The notes under the pieces: model-generated
Databases searched by the model: none
What the model was told of the DNA's origin: nothing
Seen by the model: only the letters and a program-made list of their open reading frames with translations
Position numbers and translations under genes: made by a program
In this document: piece by piece, positions 35,143 through 44,355 of the stretch
Layout of the letters: each line of letters opens with the position of its first letter
Numbering within the stretch: the stretch's first letter is position 1
Origin: Bacteroidota bacterium
Lineage (GTDB): Bacteria > Bacteroidota > Bacteroidia > Flavobacteriales > Weeksellaceae
DNA: 64,000 nt
Reading direction: 5' to 3'
Assembly (NCBI GenBank): GCA_018266955.1
Contig: JAFDZI010000005.1
Coordinates: 1 to 64,000, forward strand

Positions 35143-36366
35143 GTGTACACAATAATCGATATAGAAAGCAATGGTGCCGGGTTTAGGAAGGAGAGCATCA
35201 TCGAAGTTGCAATTTACAAATATGATGGACACCAGATTGTCGATCAGTTTATAACATTGGTTAATCCAGAGGCTGAGATTACCCCTTTTGTGCAAAAGTT
35301 AACTGGGATTTCATCTAAAATGGTGAAAACTGCACCTAAATTTCATGAGATAGCCAAAAGAATAGTAGAAATAACCGAGGGAACTACATTAGTAGGCCAT
35401 AATATAGAGTTTGATTTTAGAATGTTGAAGCAATCCTTCGAACGATTGGGGTATCACTACCAAATCGAAACTTTGGATACCATTCCTTTGGCCAAAAAAT
35501 TAATTCCAAATGCGGAGAGCTATTCATTAGGTAAATTGGTGAGGTCTCTTGGGATTCCACTTACAGATCATCACAGAGCTGCAGGAGATGCAAGAGCAAC
35601 TCTAGAACTCTTTAAGTTATTATTAACAAAAGATGCGGTACACGAAATAATACAGCAGCAATACGAAGAGACCCAAGCCAAAACATTTAATAATAAAATT
35701 AAAGAACTGACCACACATTTGCCCAATACACGGGGAATAGTATATTTTCAGGATGTTCAAGGAACAATTTTGCATTCGGATTATACAGAAAACATCCACC
35801 GGTATGCAAAAAATGTACTCCAATCCAAATCCAGCAAAAGAAAATCCATCCAAAACCGATGTGAACAAATCAGCTTTGAAACGACTGGAAATCTACTTTT
35901 GTCTAAACTCATTGTTTTATCAAAAAATATGAAATGGAAAGAAAGCTTACCGTATGCCTTGTATTACCATCATCAGCAATTTTGGATAGAAAAAAAAATG
36001 ATGCAAAAAGGGCATGCTCCTTTACTTTATTTTAAATCCTATACTCAAGGGTTGAAAGCCTTGAGTTTTATAAAAAAGAACTTCGAGCCATTGTCTGAAG
36101 AAAACTTGAATACCAAAATTCAAATAGAAAATAAAACAGGTTTGTTGTCAGGAGAAGGGAGGGTTTTAGGTGAAAAAGTTTTTCTGGTAATCAACAAAGG
36201 AAAGCTGGTTTCATTTGGGTTTTATGAATACCATACCCAGATACAATCCAAGAAAAAATTGGCATTACTAAGCATGGATTTGCCAGAAGTAGGGACTGAA
36301 GTGTACAACGAAATTCGTCTATCTTTGCTAAGGGGAGATGTGCAATGGTTGCAACAGTCAAAATAA
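35143..36366 (+). CDS. DEDDh exonuclease fused to a degenerate GIY-YIG domain
   Basis: This 407-residue protein starts at GTG and has a DnaQ-like 3'-5' exonuclease domain (1-165). All catalytic residues are present: Asp6 and Glu8 in IDIES, Asp91 in GHNIEFD, and His144/Asp149 in HRAAGDA. The next part (about 192-280, LPNTRGIVYFQDVQGTILHS) aligns with the UvrC-type GIY-YIG domain, but both signature Tyr and the catalytic Arg are replaced, so nuclease activity there is probably lost. The rest (280-407) is a UvrC/Cho-like C-terminal extension. It is likely a DNA repair exonuclease and lies behind the HerA-like gene. Confidence 0.85.
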   Translation: MYTIIDIESNGAGFRKESIIEVAIYKYDGHQIVDQFITLVNPEAEITPFVQKLTGISSKMVKTAPKFHEIAKRIVEITEGTTLVGHNIEFDFRMLKQSFERLGYHYQIETLDTIPLAKKLIPNAESYSLGKLVRSLGIPLTDHHRAAGDARATLELFKLLLTKDAVHEIIQQQYEETQAKTFNNKIKELTTHLPNTRGIVYFQDVQGTILHSDYTENIHRYAKNVLQSKSSKRKSIQNRCEQISFETTGNLLLSKLIVLSKNMKWKESLPYALYYHHQQFWIEKKMMQKGHAPLLYFKSYTQGLKALSFIKKNFEPLSEENLNTKIQIENKTGLLSGEGRVLGEKVFLVINKGKLVSFGFYEYHTQIQSKKKLALLSMDLPEVGTEVYNEIRLSLLRGDVQWLQQSK

Positions 36367-36472
36367 TTTATTTTTGAAAAATATGAATTTTCAGCCCTTT
36401 ATTTCTATGGTTTTATTTAGTTTTGTTATTATTTTTACATCTTTATTTATTTTAATATAATTTTTTTAAACA

Positions 36473-37672
36473 ATGAACAACAAAGAATTGTTGAAAGTTG
36501 CCGAAGAGTTTGGCACACCAACCTATGTGTACGATGCTGCATCCATCAAAAGTCAATACGAAAAATTAGTAAGTTCTTTTCAAAAGAGCACCAAGTTTTT
36601 CTATGCTTGTAAGGCATTGTCCAACATCAATATTCTAAAGTATGTTCAGCAATTAGGTGCTAATCTGGATTGTGTAAGCATTAATGAAGTAAAACTAGGA
36701 CTCAAAGCCGGTTTTACACCCAAAAGAATTCTCTTTACCCCTAATTGTGTGGATTTGGCTGAGATAGAAGAAGCCATGGCTTTACAAGTGCATATTAATA
36801 TAGACAATATCTCTATTTTGGAGCAATTCGGAAATAAATATGGCGCTACTTATCCCATTTTTGTTCGTATTAACCCTCATATTTTCGCTGGGGGAAATTA
36901 TAAAATCTCTACAGGACATATCGACTCCAAATTTGGTATTTCCATTCACCAGCTCAGACATATCGAAAGAATTGTACAGTCCACTCAAATTAATGTAGAA
37001 GGGCTACACATGCATACAGGAAGTGAAATAAAAGATACCGATGTTTTCTTGCAAGGACTGGATATTATGTTTGAATTGGCCGCTCATTTTCCCAACTTGA
37101 AATATCTGGATATGGGAAGCGGCTTCAAGATTCCTTACCAAGATGGAGAAATAGAAACCGATGTAATGGCTTTGGGCAAGAAAGTACATAAAGCTATGAC
37201 AGATTTTGCCAAAGAAAGTGGAAAAAAACTCGAACTATGGTTTGAGCCAGGAAAATTTTTGGTGAGTAAAAGCGGACATTTTTTAGTGAAAACCAATGTA
37301 ATCAAACAAACGACGGCAACAGTTTTTGCTGGAATTAATTCAGGCTTCAACCACCTGATTCGTCCTATGTTTTATGATGCCTACCACATAATTGAAAACT
37401 TATCGAACCCTAAAGGACCAGAGCGAATTTATACCGTGGTTGGGAATATTTGTGAAACGGATACCTTTGCTTGGGACAGAAAAATAAACGAAATTCGCGA
37501 AAGCGACATTCTTGTTTTTAGAAATGCAGGAGCTTATGGATTCGAAATGAGTTCCAATTTTAATTCTCGATTAAAGCCAGCGGAAGTATTGTTCTTGGAT
37601 GGGAAAGCACTTCTAATAAGAAAAAGAGACGAATTCGAAGATTTATTAAAAAACCAAATTGAAATTTTATAA
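36473..37672 (+). CDS. lysA: Diaminopimelate decarboxylase
   Basis: This 399-residue PLP enzyme converts meso-diaminopimelate to lysine, the last step of lysine synthesis. The PLP lysine is Lys47 in FYACKALSN; the glycine loop MGSGFKIPY, the EPGKFLV motif and CETDTFAWDR (with the catalytic Cys contributed across the dimer) are present. Length is standard for LysA. It has 100 nt of AT-rich upstream sequence and no close neighbour. asd of the same pathway is 15 kb away. Confidence 0.95.
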   Translation: MNNKELLKVAEEFGTPTYVYDAASIKSQYEKLVSSFQKSTKFFYACKALSNINILKYVQQLGANLDCVSINEVKLGLKAGFTPKRILFTPNCVDLAEIEEAMALQVHINIDNISILEQFGNKYGATYPIFVRINPHIFAGGNYKISTGHIDSKFGISIHQLRHIERIVQSTQINVEGLHMHTGSEIKDTDVFLQGLDIMFELAAHFPNLKYLDMGSGFKIPYQDGEIETDVMALGKKVHKAMTDFAKESGKKLELWFEPGKFLVSKSGHFLVKTNVIKQTTATVFAGINSGFNHLIRPMFYDAYHIIENLSNPKGPERIYTVVGNICETDTFAWDRKINEIRESDILVFRNAGAYGFEMSSNFNSRLKPAEVLFLDGKALLIRKRDEFEDLLKNQIEIL

Positions 37673-37805
37673 AAAATACATTGAATGAAATTGGCATGTA
37701 CAAATTTGCTTTTCACGCAAATGCCGATGAAAAATGGCGATTGACTTCGTCGAACCACTTCTTTAGGTTTCCACATGACCATTAAAAAAACAATAAATAT
37801 CACAC

Positions 37806-38582
37806 ATGAAAAATACTAAAATAATAGGGTTGTTTTTATTTCTGCTTTATCAAAGCTTATTTTCACAAATGACCATTTATGAAGGATATCCACCAGAGCA
37901 AACTTATTATAAAGGGGGTAGTGTAGCCTTCTATAAAGAGTTGAGACAGGTGTTGTTAGACAAGAAAAAAGATCCTTGTAATAATCGAACAGAACATTAT
38001 GCAATACCGATTTTAATTAAAGAAGATGCGACTATAAGTTTGATAAAAGACGAAAACACTTCGGAAATCGAGAAAAATAAATGTGCTTATGAACTCATTC
38101 GCTTTGCGCTACCTTATTTGGAAAATTGGAATCCAGCGGTTTTGAATGGGGCAAAAATAAATACCATTGTGGAGCTTGATTTTTATCCTGATGATTTGTT
38201 TGTCGGTTATAAAGAATCCTATAGTGGGCCAGATGATAATTTGATTGTTCCTGAATTTCCAGGTGGAATAGATAAATTTAGAAATAAAGTGATCACTTTT
38301 GTTGAAGCAAAAGGTATAAAATATAGTGAAAGAATACACTTGGGTTTTGAGATAGATAAAGATGGAAATTTGATAAATCCTTCCATCTTGGGATATGAAA
38401 AATCTGAATTTGCTCAAGAAGCGGTTAAGAGTTTGTCTAGAATAAATACCAAATGGAAGCCTGCTACAAAAAATGGAATTCCGATTTCATTTAAATTTAG
38501 AATGCCATTGTCCATTGTAGTTGAAGAGCCTAAAACAGGAAATGACGATTATAAAGAAAATGATATTTTCCAGAGAAGGTAA
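37806..38582 (+). CDS. Exported protein with TonB C-terminal-like domain
   Basis: This 258-residue protein has a signal peptide (about 1-19), an N-terminal region with QTYYKGG and a conserved Cys pair (DPCNN, NKCAYE), and a C-terminal TonB_C-like domain (about 150-245): VPEFPGGIDKFRN, then HLGFEIDKDGNLINP and KWKPATKNGIP. It lacks a membrane anchor and Pro-rich linker, so it is not a classical TonB. Related stand-alone TonB_C proteins are common in Bacteroidota, with unknown roles. A decayed copy of its last domain follows directly. Confidence 0.78.
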   Translation: MKNTKIIGLFLFLLYQSLFSQMTIYEGYPPEQTYYKGGSVAFYKELRQVLLDKKKDPCNNRTEHYAIPILIKEDATISLIKDENTSEIEKNKCAYELIRFALPYLENWNPAVLNGAKINTIVELDFYPDDLFVGYKESYSGPDDNLIVPEFPGGIDKFRNKVITFVEAKGIKYSERIHLGFEIDKDGNLINPSILGYEKSEFAQEAVKSLSRINTKWKPATKNGIPISFKFRMPLSIVVEEPKTGNDDYKENDIFQRR

Positions 38583-38629
38583 TTTGTATTTAAAGACTTT
38601 ACCAATCGACTTGTTTTCGAAGTTTTTGA

Positions 38630-38828
38630 AACTGAATTATCGTCAATAGAGAAGGGCTAATCATCAATCCGAAACTTGAAAGCTATAATAATTTTGTCTT
38701 TGGGAAATCTGTCATTTCAGCCATTTACAGAATTAAAAACAAATGGAAACCCGCAGTATAAAACGGAAAAAGTAGTAAATTATGGCTATCGTTTACCAGT
38801 ATCTTTTATAGAAGAAAAATCATTTTGA
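38630..38828 (+). pseudogene. Remnant of a second TonB_C-like domain
   Basis: In the frame from 38651 the translation reads EGLIINPKLES..., then RIKNKWKPAV, a stop at 38759-38761, and NGK. A one-base frameshift later the match resumes (from 38772) as VNYGYRLPVSFIEEKSF and ends at 38828. The intact protein upstream reads DGNLINPSILG..., KWKPATKNG and KFRMPLSIVVEE at the same places. So this is a diverged, broken tandem duplicate of the 3' end of the preceding gene, with one in-frame stop and one frameshift. I see no coding start for it. Confidence 0.8.
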
Positions 38829-38868
38829 TGATGGTACTTTTGAAGTATTTTGAATACATTTTTAAATA

Positions 38869-38897
38869 GAAAGACTTTCGTACGAGAGTCTTTTTAT
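38869..38897 (+). terminator. Terminator behind the TonB_C remnant
   Basis: The stem AAAGACT / AGTCTTT with a TCGTACGA-containing top is followed by TTTTTATTTTTTA. It would end the transcript of the TonB_C-like gene. Confidence 0.75.
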
Positions 38898-39010
38898 TTT
38901 TTATTTCACACTTTCACATAAGGATTAAATGACAGTTGCCAAGCATAAGTAACAAGAGAAATGATTTATAAATCCAATGAATAAGACTGCCAATTTGTCA
39001 TAAAAATAAT

Positions 39011-39019
39011 TATCTTTGC
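39011..39019 (+). promoter_or_regulatory. -7 box (TATCTTTGC) of miaB
   Basis: Exact extended -7 match, 12 nt before the first ATG (39032) and 21 nt before the second (39041). Confidence 0.6.
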
Positions 39020-39031
39020 ACCATTCAAAAA

Positions 39032-40474
39032 ATGATTATCATGCAAGAAAAATATATAGACGAATCCAAACAAGGTGAGGCTTACGCCATAGCCGAAAAA
39101 CCACAGAATACCAAAAAATTATTCTTGGAAAGTTATGGGTGCCAAATGAATTTTTCCGATTCAGAAATCGTGGCATCCATCCTAAATAACGAAGGCTATA
39201 ATACGACTTTGAAGGAAGAAGAAGCAGATTTAATCTTGCTCAACACTTGTTCTGTTCGAGAAAAAGCGGAACAAACCGTAAGAATGCGTTTGTCTAAATT
39301 TAAAAGCCTGAAAAGAACCAAGCCTAATCTTATTGTAGGGGTGTTGGGATGCATGGCAGAAAGACTGAAAAGTAAGCTCTTGGAAGAAGAGCAATTGGTG
39401 GATTTGGTAGTAGGCCCCGATGCTTACAGAGATTTACCCAATTTATTGAAGGAAACCGAAGGCGGAAAAGATGCCATTAATGTAATACTTTCCAAGGACG
39501 AAACCTATGCCGATATTTCTCCTGTTCGTTTGGGAGGAAATGGGGTAACAGCTTTTGTTACCATTACCCGAGGTTGCGATAATATGTGTACCTTCTGTAT
39601 TGTTCCATTTACTCGAGGTAGAGAAAGAAGTCGTGATCCACACTCCATCATCAAAGAATGTAAAGAGCTTTGGGAAAATGGATATAAAGAAATTACCCTT
39701 TTGGGACAAAATGTAGATTCTTATCTTTGGTACGGTGGAGGTGCGAAAAAAGATTTCAGCAAAGCCTCAGAGATGCAACAAGCAACCGCCATACATTTCG
39801 CTCAACTACTGGATATGGTGGCTACTGAATTGCCAGAAATTAGAATTCGGTTTGCAACTTCCAATCCACAGGATATGAGCATTGATGTCTTCCGGATGAT
39901 GGCAAAGCACAAAAATATTTGCAAATATGTTCATCTCCCGGTGCAAAGTGGGAGCAATAATATGCTGCAAGCAATGAACCGACAGCATACTCGTGAAGAA
40001 TATTTGACATTAATCCGAGAAGCGAAAAACTTGGTACCAGAAATTGCTTTTTCACAAGATATTATGGTGGGATTCTGTAACGAAACAGAGGAAGATCACC
40101 AAGATACCTTGTCCCTAATGCGTGAAGTAGAATACGATTATGGCTATATGTTCGCCTATTCCGAACGACCAGGGACACCGGCGCATAAAAAAATGGAAGA
40201 CAATATTCCGGATGATGTTAAAGGACGACGACTGCAAGAGGTGGTTGATTTGCAAGGTGAACTATCTACCCTGAGAATGAAATCCTATGTTGGTAGAATT
40301 CATGAAGTCTTGATCGATGGGGTTTCTAAAAAAGATAAAAACCAATGGAAAGGGAGGAATTCCCAAAATGCAGTAGTGGTATTCGATAAAAAAGAAGGAA
40401 CCCAATTGGGAGACTTTGTACAAGTAATGGTGCACGATTCCACGCGTGGAACATTACTAGGAGAAATGGTGTAA
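39032..40474 (+). CDS. miaB: tRNA-2-methylthio-N6-dimethylallyladenosine synthase MiaB
   Basis: This 480-residue radical-SAM methylthiotransferase modifies A37 of tRNAs reading UNN codons. It has the N-terminal MTTase domain with three Cys (SYGCQMNFSD, LNTCSVRE, VLGCMAER) for the auxiliary [4Fe-4S] cluster, the radical-SAM motif GCDNMCTFC (CxxxCxxC), and a C-terminal TRAM domain (about 415-480). Length is slightly longer than E. coli MiaB (474). Two start codons (39032 and 39041) are both possible; the second removes only MII. It probably depends on sulfur from the SufS route. Confidence 0.95.
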   Translation: MIIMQEKYIDESKQGEAYAIAEKPQNTKKLFLESYGCQMNFSDSEIVASILNNEGYNTTLKEEEADLILLNTCSVREKAEQTVRMRLSKFKSLKRTKPNLIVGVLGCMAERLKSKLLEEEQLVDLVVGPDAYRDLPNLLKETEGGKDAINVILSKDETYADISPVRLGGNGVTAFVTITRGCDNMCTFCIVPFTRGRERSRDPHSIIKECKELWENGYKEITLLGQNVDSYLWYGGGAKKDFSKASEMQQATAIHFAQLLDMVATELPEIRIRFATSNPQDMSIDVFRMMAKHKNICKYVHLPVQSGSNNMLQAMNRQHTREEYLTLIREAKNLVPEIAFSQDIMVGFCNETEEDHQDTLSLMREVEYDYGYMFAYSERPGTPAHKKMEDNIPDDVKGRRLQEVVDLQGELSTLRMKSYVGRIHEVLIDGVSKKDKNQWKGRNSQNAVVVFDKKEGTQLGDFVQVMVHDSTRGTLLGEMV

Positions 40475-40529
40475 GAAATTGATGACAAACATGGTTTTCA
40501 AATTGCCCTACTTAATTTAATTTAGAAAA

Positions 40530-41810
40530 ATGTCTGACTTACAAAATATAAAGAATAGATTCGGGATTATTGGAAATTTTCCAGCCCTCAATCGTGCCAT
40601 AGAAAAAGCGGTACAAGTAGCTCCTACAGATATTTCTGTATTGGTCATTGGTGAAAGTGGCACCGGAAAAGAGTTTATACCGAAAATCATCCATTCAGAA
40701 TCTAGAAGAAAACACAAACCTTACATTGTTGTCAACTGCGGAGCCATTCCGGAAGGGACCATAGACTCCGAACTTTTTGGACACGAAAAAGGAGCTTTTA
40801 CAGGAGCAACAGCAACCAGAAAAGGTTATTTTGAAGTGGCAGATGGTGGAACTATTTTTTTGGATGAGGTAGGGGAATTGCCTTTGCAGACTCAAGTGCG
40901 ACTTTTAAGAGTTTTGGAAAGTGGCGAATTTATGAAAGTGGGTTCGTCCCAAATTCAGAAAACCGATGTGCGCATTGTGGCAGCAACCAATGTAAATATG
41001 ATGAAAGCCATACAAGACGGTCGCTTTAGAGAAGATTTATACTACCGATTAAATACGGTGCAAATCGATATTCCAGCTCTTAGGGACAGACATGGTGATG
41101 TACACCTTTTGTTTCGGAAGTTTGCCATAGATTTCGCTGAAAAATACAGAATGCCAGAGTTGAAACTTTCTCATGAAGCCATACAATATTTGGAAGGATA
41201 TGCTTTTCCCGGAAATGTGAGGCAATTAAGAAATTTAGTAGAGCAAATGACTGTGGTGGAACAATCCAGGGAAGTTTCGGCTACAAAATTGATGGAGTAT
41301 ATACCAACACAAACGAATTTGCCAGCCGTGGTTGCTAAAAATAATTCGGGGGTTTCCAGTTCAGAATTTCATACAGAAAGAGAAATAATGTACAAAATAC
41401 TTTTTGATATGCGTAATGATATTAATGATTTAAAATCCTTAACTTCGGAACTTATCAAAAATAAAAATAATACCACATTCAGTACACAAGAAAAAGATTT
41501 GATCTCTAGGGTTTATTCACCAAATGCGGAGGTAAATCAAAACTCATTACTGTATTTTGAAAACGAAAACCCAAGAGCGGTGCAAAATCCAACAATTGTT
41601 TCGCACACTTCGAATGATTTTGATGATGCTGAAGATATAGAGCTGGAAGAAGCCACTCCAGAGTCCTTGTCCCTTCAGAACAACGAAAAAGATTTGATTA
41701 TAAAAGCGCTGGAAAAACACAACGGTAGAAGGAACAAAGCGGCAGACGAATTGGGAATTTCACAAAGAACGCTTTACAGAAAAATAAAACAATATAATCT
41801 TGAAGATTAG
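40530..41810 (+). CDS. Sigma-54-dependent transcriptional activator without receiver domain
   Basis: This 426-residue AAA+ activator has Walker A GESGTGKE, the sigma-54 contact loop GAFTGAT, FLDEVGELP and VRIVAATN. A C-terminal Fis-type helix-turn-helix (about 380-426, RRNKAADELGISQRTLYRKI) binds DNA. There is no N-terminal receiver or other sensor domain, so activity must be set by partner proteins or expression level. Such stand-alone activators are common next to lptE in Flavobacteriia. lptE starts 1 nt after its stop, which makes an operon with lptE and the long acidic protein. Confidence 0.93.
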   Translation: MSDLQNIKNRFGIIGNFPALNRAIEKAVQVAPTDISVLVIGESGTGKEFIPKIIHSESRRKHKPYIVVNCGAIPEGTIDSELFGHEKGAFTGATATRKGYFEVADGGTIFLDEVGELPLQTQVRLLRVLESGEFMKVGSSQIQKTDVRIVAATNVNMMKAIQDGRFREDLYYRLNTVQIDIPALRDRHGDVHLLFRKFAIDFAEKYRMPELKLSHEAIQYLEGYAFPGNVRQLRNLVEQMTVVEQSREVSATKLMEYIPTQTNLPAVVAKNNSGVSSSEFHTEREIMYKILFDMRNDINDLKSLTSELIKNKNNTTFSTQEKDLISRVYSPNAEVNQNSLLYFENENPRAVQNPTIVSHTSNDFDDAEDIELEEATPESLSLQNNEKDLIIKALEKHNGRRNKAADELGISQRTLYRKIKQYNLED

Positions 41811-41811
41811 T

Positions 41812-42366
41812 ATGAACCTTATTAAATATACTTTTAGAAGAATGAAATCTGGGACTAAACTATGTGTTCTGGTTTTGCTATTGGCACTACTGTCTGGTTG
41901 TTATAGCTTTACCGGATCATCCCTAAGTCCAGAAACTCAGACGATTCTTATTCGAGATTTTCCCAACAATTCGGCATTGGTCAATCCAAATTTGTCTCAA
42001 CAATTTTCCATAGACATACAAAATAGATTTTTGCAAAGAACTACTTTGAAAGGAACATCCGACAATCCAGATATTTTGATTGAAGGAGAAATTACGGACT
42101 ATACCATTAGCCCTTCTGCGATTTCCTCACCAGTCAATACCGGAACTGGAAATATGATACAAGCTGCTCAGAATAAATTAACCATAACCGTTAAGGTTCA
42201 CTATGAAAATAAAAAAGAACCTGAAAAAAGTTTTGACAGAACTTATACAGATGAAAGTTCCTTTAGCAGTAGTTTGGATTTTACTTCTATAGAAGCCGCT
42301 CAGGTGAAGATAGTAAATGAAAGAATCATCAATAAAATTTTTAATGATATTGTAGCCCAGTGGTAA
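41812..42366 (+). CDS. lptE: LPS-assembly lipoprotein LptE-like
   Basis: This 184-residue lipoprotein has the lipobox LLSGC followed by YSFTGSSLSPETQTI, a typical start of Bacteroidota LptE; the later domain (FSIDIQNRFLQRTTL, VKVHYENKKEPEKSF) is an alpha/beta fold with a long second helix. It would plug and help assemble the LptD outer-membrane barrel for LPS export. An in-frame ATG at 41842 would give a shorter signal peptide (MKSGTKLCVL) and is also possible. It is directly followed (1 nt) by the acidic protein. Confidence 0.85.
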   Translation: MNLIKYTFRRMKSGTKLCVLVLLLALLSGCYSFTGSSLSPETQTILIRDFPNNSALVNPNLSQQFSIDIQNRFLQRTTLKGTSDNPDILIEGEITDYTISPSAISSPVNTGTGNMIQAAQNKLTITVKVHYENKKEPEKSFDRTYTDESSFSSSLDFTSIEAAQVKIVNERIINKIFNDIVAQW

Positions 42367-42367
42367 A

Positions 42368-44134
42368 ATGAATGCAAGAGTTTTAGAAATCATACAAAAC
42401 CCACAGATTATTTCAGAAAATGATTTGGGTATTCTAGAGAAAGAAATTGCTCAGTCTCCTTATGCACAAGGTTTAAGAGCATTGTACCTCTATGGCTTGA
42501 GTTGTTATAAAAAAGAAGAATATGCCACTCAGCTTGCAACAACGGCGGCTTTTACAACGGATAAGAAGATTTTGTACACATTCATCAATGGAGAAAAACA
42601 AAAACCTAAACTTCAAGATGCCCACCACGCAACTTTGGATGCGACTACAATACCAAATGAATTAGACAGTGAGAAGGAAATTCAAAAAACATCTGAAATA
42701 ATAAATGAACCTACCGCTATAATCACAGATTCTGAGCATGAAGAGGTAGAACAAACTACCATAATTGTGCAAGATACTGGAAATAATGAACTAAAAACGA
42801 GAGTCTTGGAAAGTAATGCCGATGAACAAGTGGAAATAATGATTTCTGAAGAAAGTGTAGAAGATGGCCAAGAGAGTATAGTGGAGGTTTCTATGGAGGG
42901 AAATAGTATTTTAGAAGAGCCTTCTACTATTGAACAGATAAAAACTGAAGATATGATTTCAGAGGAAATGGTAGAAGAAACGAGTGATGCGACTACTGAA
43001 AACAATAAAATAACGGAAAAAGACGCTAAGGAAACCAACAAAGAGGACGATGCACCACTCAATTTTCATGGAGTTGATGAATTTTTGCCTCAAGTAGCAA
43101 TGATGGTTCCCTCAAAAGAGAAAAGTTCATTTATACCAACGCAACTTCCATCTGATAAAGAGAAAAAACAACAGGACGAAATGCAGCGGCTCATTGCGGA
43201 AGTGGAAGCGAAAATGAAAGCTAAAAAACAAAACCAAGCGACACAAGTAGAAGCTGATTTAACGCCGGAAGTAAGCAGTCATGAAATTAATTTTTCTGAA
43301 GTGCATGATGTTTTTTTGGAAAGAAAAGAAATCGTTTCCGAATCTGCCCTTACCAAAGTAGGTGAAAATACAGAAAATGCGAATGAATGGGTGCCTATGA
43401 CTGGTCAATCAGTTGAGCCTTCAGGAAGATTTGCGTCACCTGAGTCGCAATTAAATATTGCTATTGAACCTTTGGAATCGGACACAAAAATAGAGACCGA
43501 CGACGAACCATCGGTAGAAAATTCATTTTCTGAGGAAAAACAATCGTTAGAGCATTCATCTGAAAAAATTACGACTGAAACAATTCCAGACAAAAGCAAT
43601 GTTCCACAATTCATTAATACTTGGCACAGTTGGTTGAAGCTGGACAAAGAGCACGAAGACGGTTCGGTCTTGTTGGATGTTAATAAAAAAGACGATGAAA
43701 AAATTTCAGAAGATACCGTAGAAATTCCTTCTACAGAATTGTCGGAACAAGAAAGTCAGTCTCAAGAATTAGATGATTCACTGAATAATTCCAATGAAAC
43801 AATACAAGAAGTTTCATCAGGATTGATTATTGATGAAGAAATACTTCCTAAAGACGATCAGAAAAATAAAGCGATTGATACTTTCATAGAAAACGAACCA
43901 AAAATTTCAAAACTTAAAGAGTCAACTGAGTTCTTGCATAAAGACCGTGGGGATGATATCTCTCATCTAATGACAGATACCTTGGTTTCATTGTATATAG
44001 AACAGCGACTTTACACCAAGGCAATACAAGGGTATGAAATCTTAATGGAGAAATTTCCAGAAAAAAAAGAAGAATATTTACAAAAAATAGAATCTGTAAA
44101 AGCATTAAAATTGAATCCTAGAAGTGGAGAATAG
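42368..44134 (+). CDS. Large acidic protein with short folded ends
   Basis: This 588-residue protein has a conserved-looking N-terminal helical segment (about 1-75, SPYAQGLRALYLYGL), then a long Glu/Ser/Thr-rich, probably disordered middle (about 85-530) and a C-terminal TPR-like pair of helices (TDTLVSLYIEQRLYTKAIQGYEILMEKFPEKKEEYL). There is no signal peptide, so it is cytoplasmic. I do not recognise the family. Similar proteins follow lptE in other Flavobacteriia, as far as I know without a function. The ATG lies 1 nt after the lptE stop. The repeats in the middle are low-complexity rather than tandem. Confidence 0.7.
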   Translation: MNARVLEIIQNPQIISENDLGILEKEIAQSPYAQGLRALYLYGLSCYKKEEYATQLATTAAFTTDKKILYTFINGEKQKPKLQDAHHATLDATTIPNELDSEKEIQKTSEIINEPTAIITDSEHEEVEQTTIIVQDTGNNELKTRVLESNADEQVEIMISEESVEDGQESIVEVSMEGNSILEEPSTIEQIKTEDMISEEMVEETSDATTENNKITEKDAKETNKEDDAPLNFHGVDEFLPQVAMMVPSKEKSSFIPTQLPSDKEKKQQDEMQRLIAEVEAKMKAKKQNQATQVEADLTPEVSSHEINFSEVHDVFLERKEIVSESALTKVGENTENANEWVPMTGQSVEPSGRFASPESQLNIAIEPLESDTKIETDDEPSVENSFSEEKQSLEHSSEKITTETIPDKSNVPQFINTWHSWLKLDKEHEDGSVLLDVNKKDDEKISEDTVEIPSTELSEQESQSQELDDSLNNSNETIQEVSSGLIIDEEILPKDDQKNKAIDTFIENEPKISKLKESTEFLHKDRGDDISHLMTDTLVSLYIEQRLYTKAIQGYEILMEKFPEKKEEYLQKIESVKALKLNPRSGE

Positions 44135-44340
44135 TATTCGAATAAGATTAAAGACTCTTTAATTTGGAGCGAATTCTAGTAAATTCAGTAATTATTTTAA
44201 AAATAAATCGAAGTATAAAGTGTTATAAATCAACTGGTCAAAAGAGTTGAACTTTATTTAGACTGTATAAAAATTAACAAAAATTAACAGTTTTGGGGTA
44301 AAATCATAGAAAATGACTAATTTTGAACGCTTATAAAGCT
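44135..44340. other. Upstream region of the cbb3 locus with an inverted repeat
   Basis: It holds no gene. TCAACT (44230-44235) and AGTTGA (44245-44250) form a perfect 6-bp repeat separated by 9 nt, about 110 nt upstream of the ccoS ATG, a possible regulator site. A FNR-like TTGAT-N4-ATCAA is not present. Confidence 0.35.
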
Positions 44341-44349
44341 TAAATTTGC
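44341..44349 (+). promoter_or_regulatory. -7 box (TAAATTTGC) of the cbb3 locus
   Basis: Exact extended -7 match ending 6 nt before the ccoS ATG, so the transcript would be almost leaderless. A -33 TTG at standard spacing is not evident (TTTTG lies 15 nt upstream). Confidence 0.55.
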
Positions 44350-44355
44350 GACACC

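Noticed and set aside
37673-37805. Possible short gene between lysA and the TonB_C-like gene
   Set aside because: No frame with a plausible start and length; only an imperfect -7 match.
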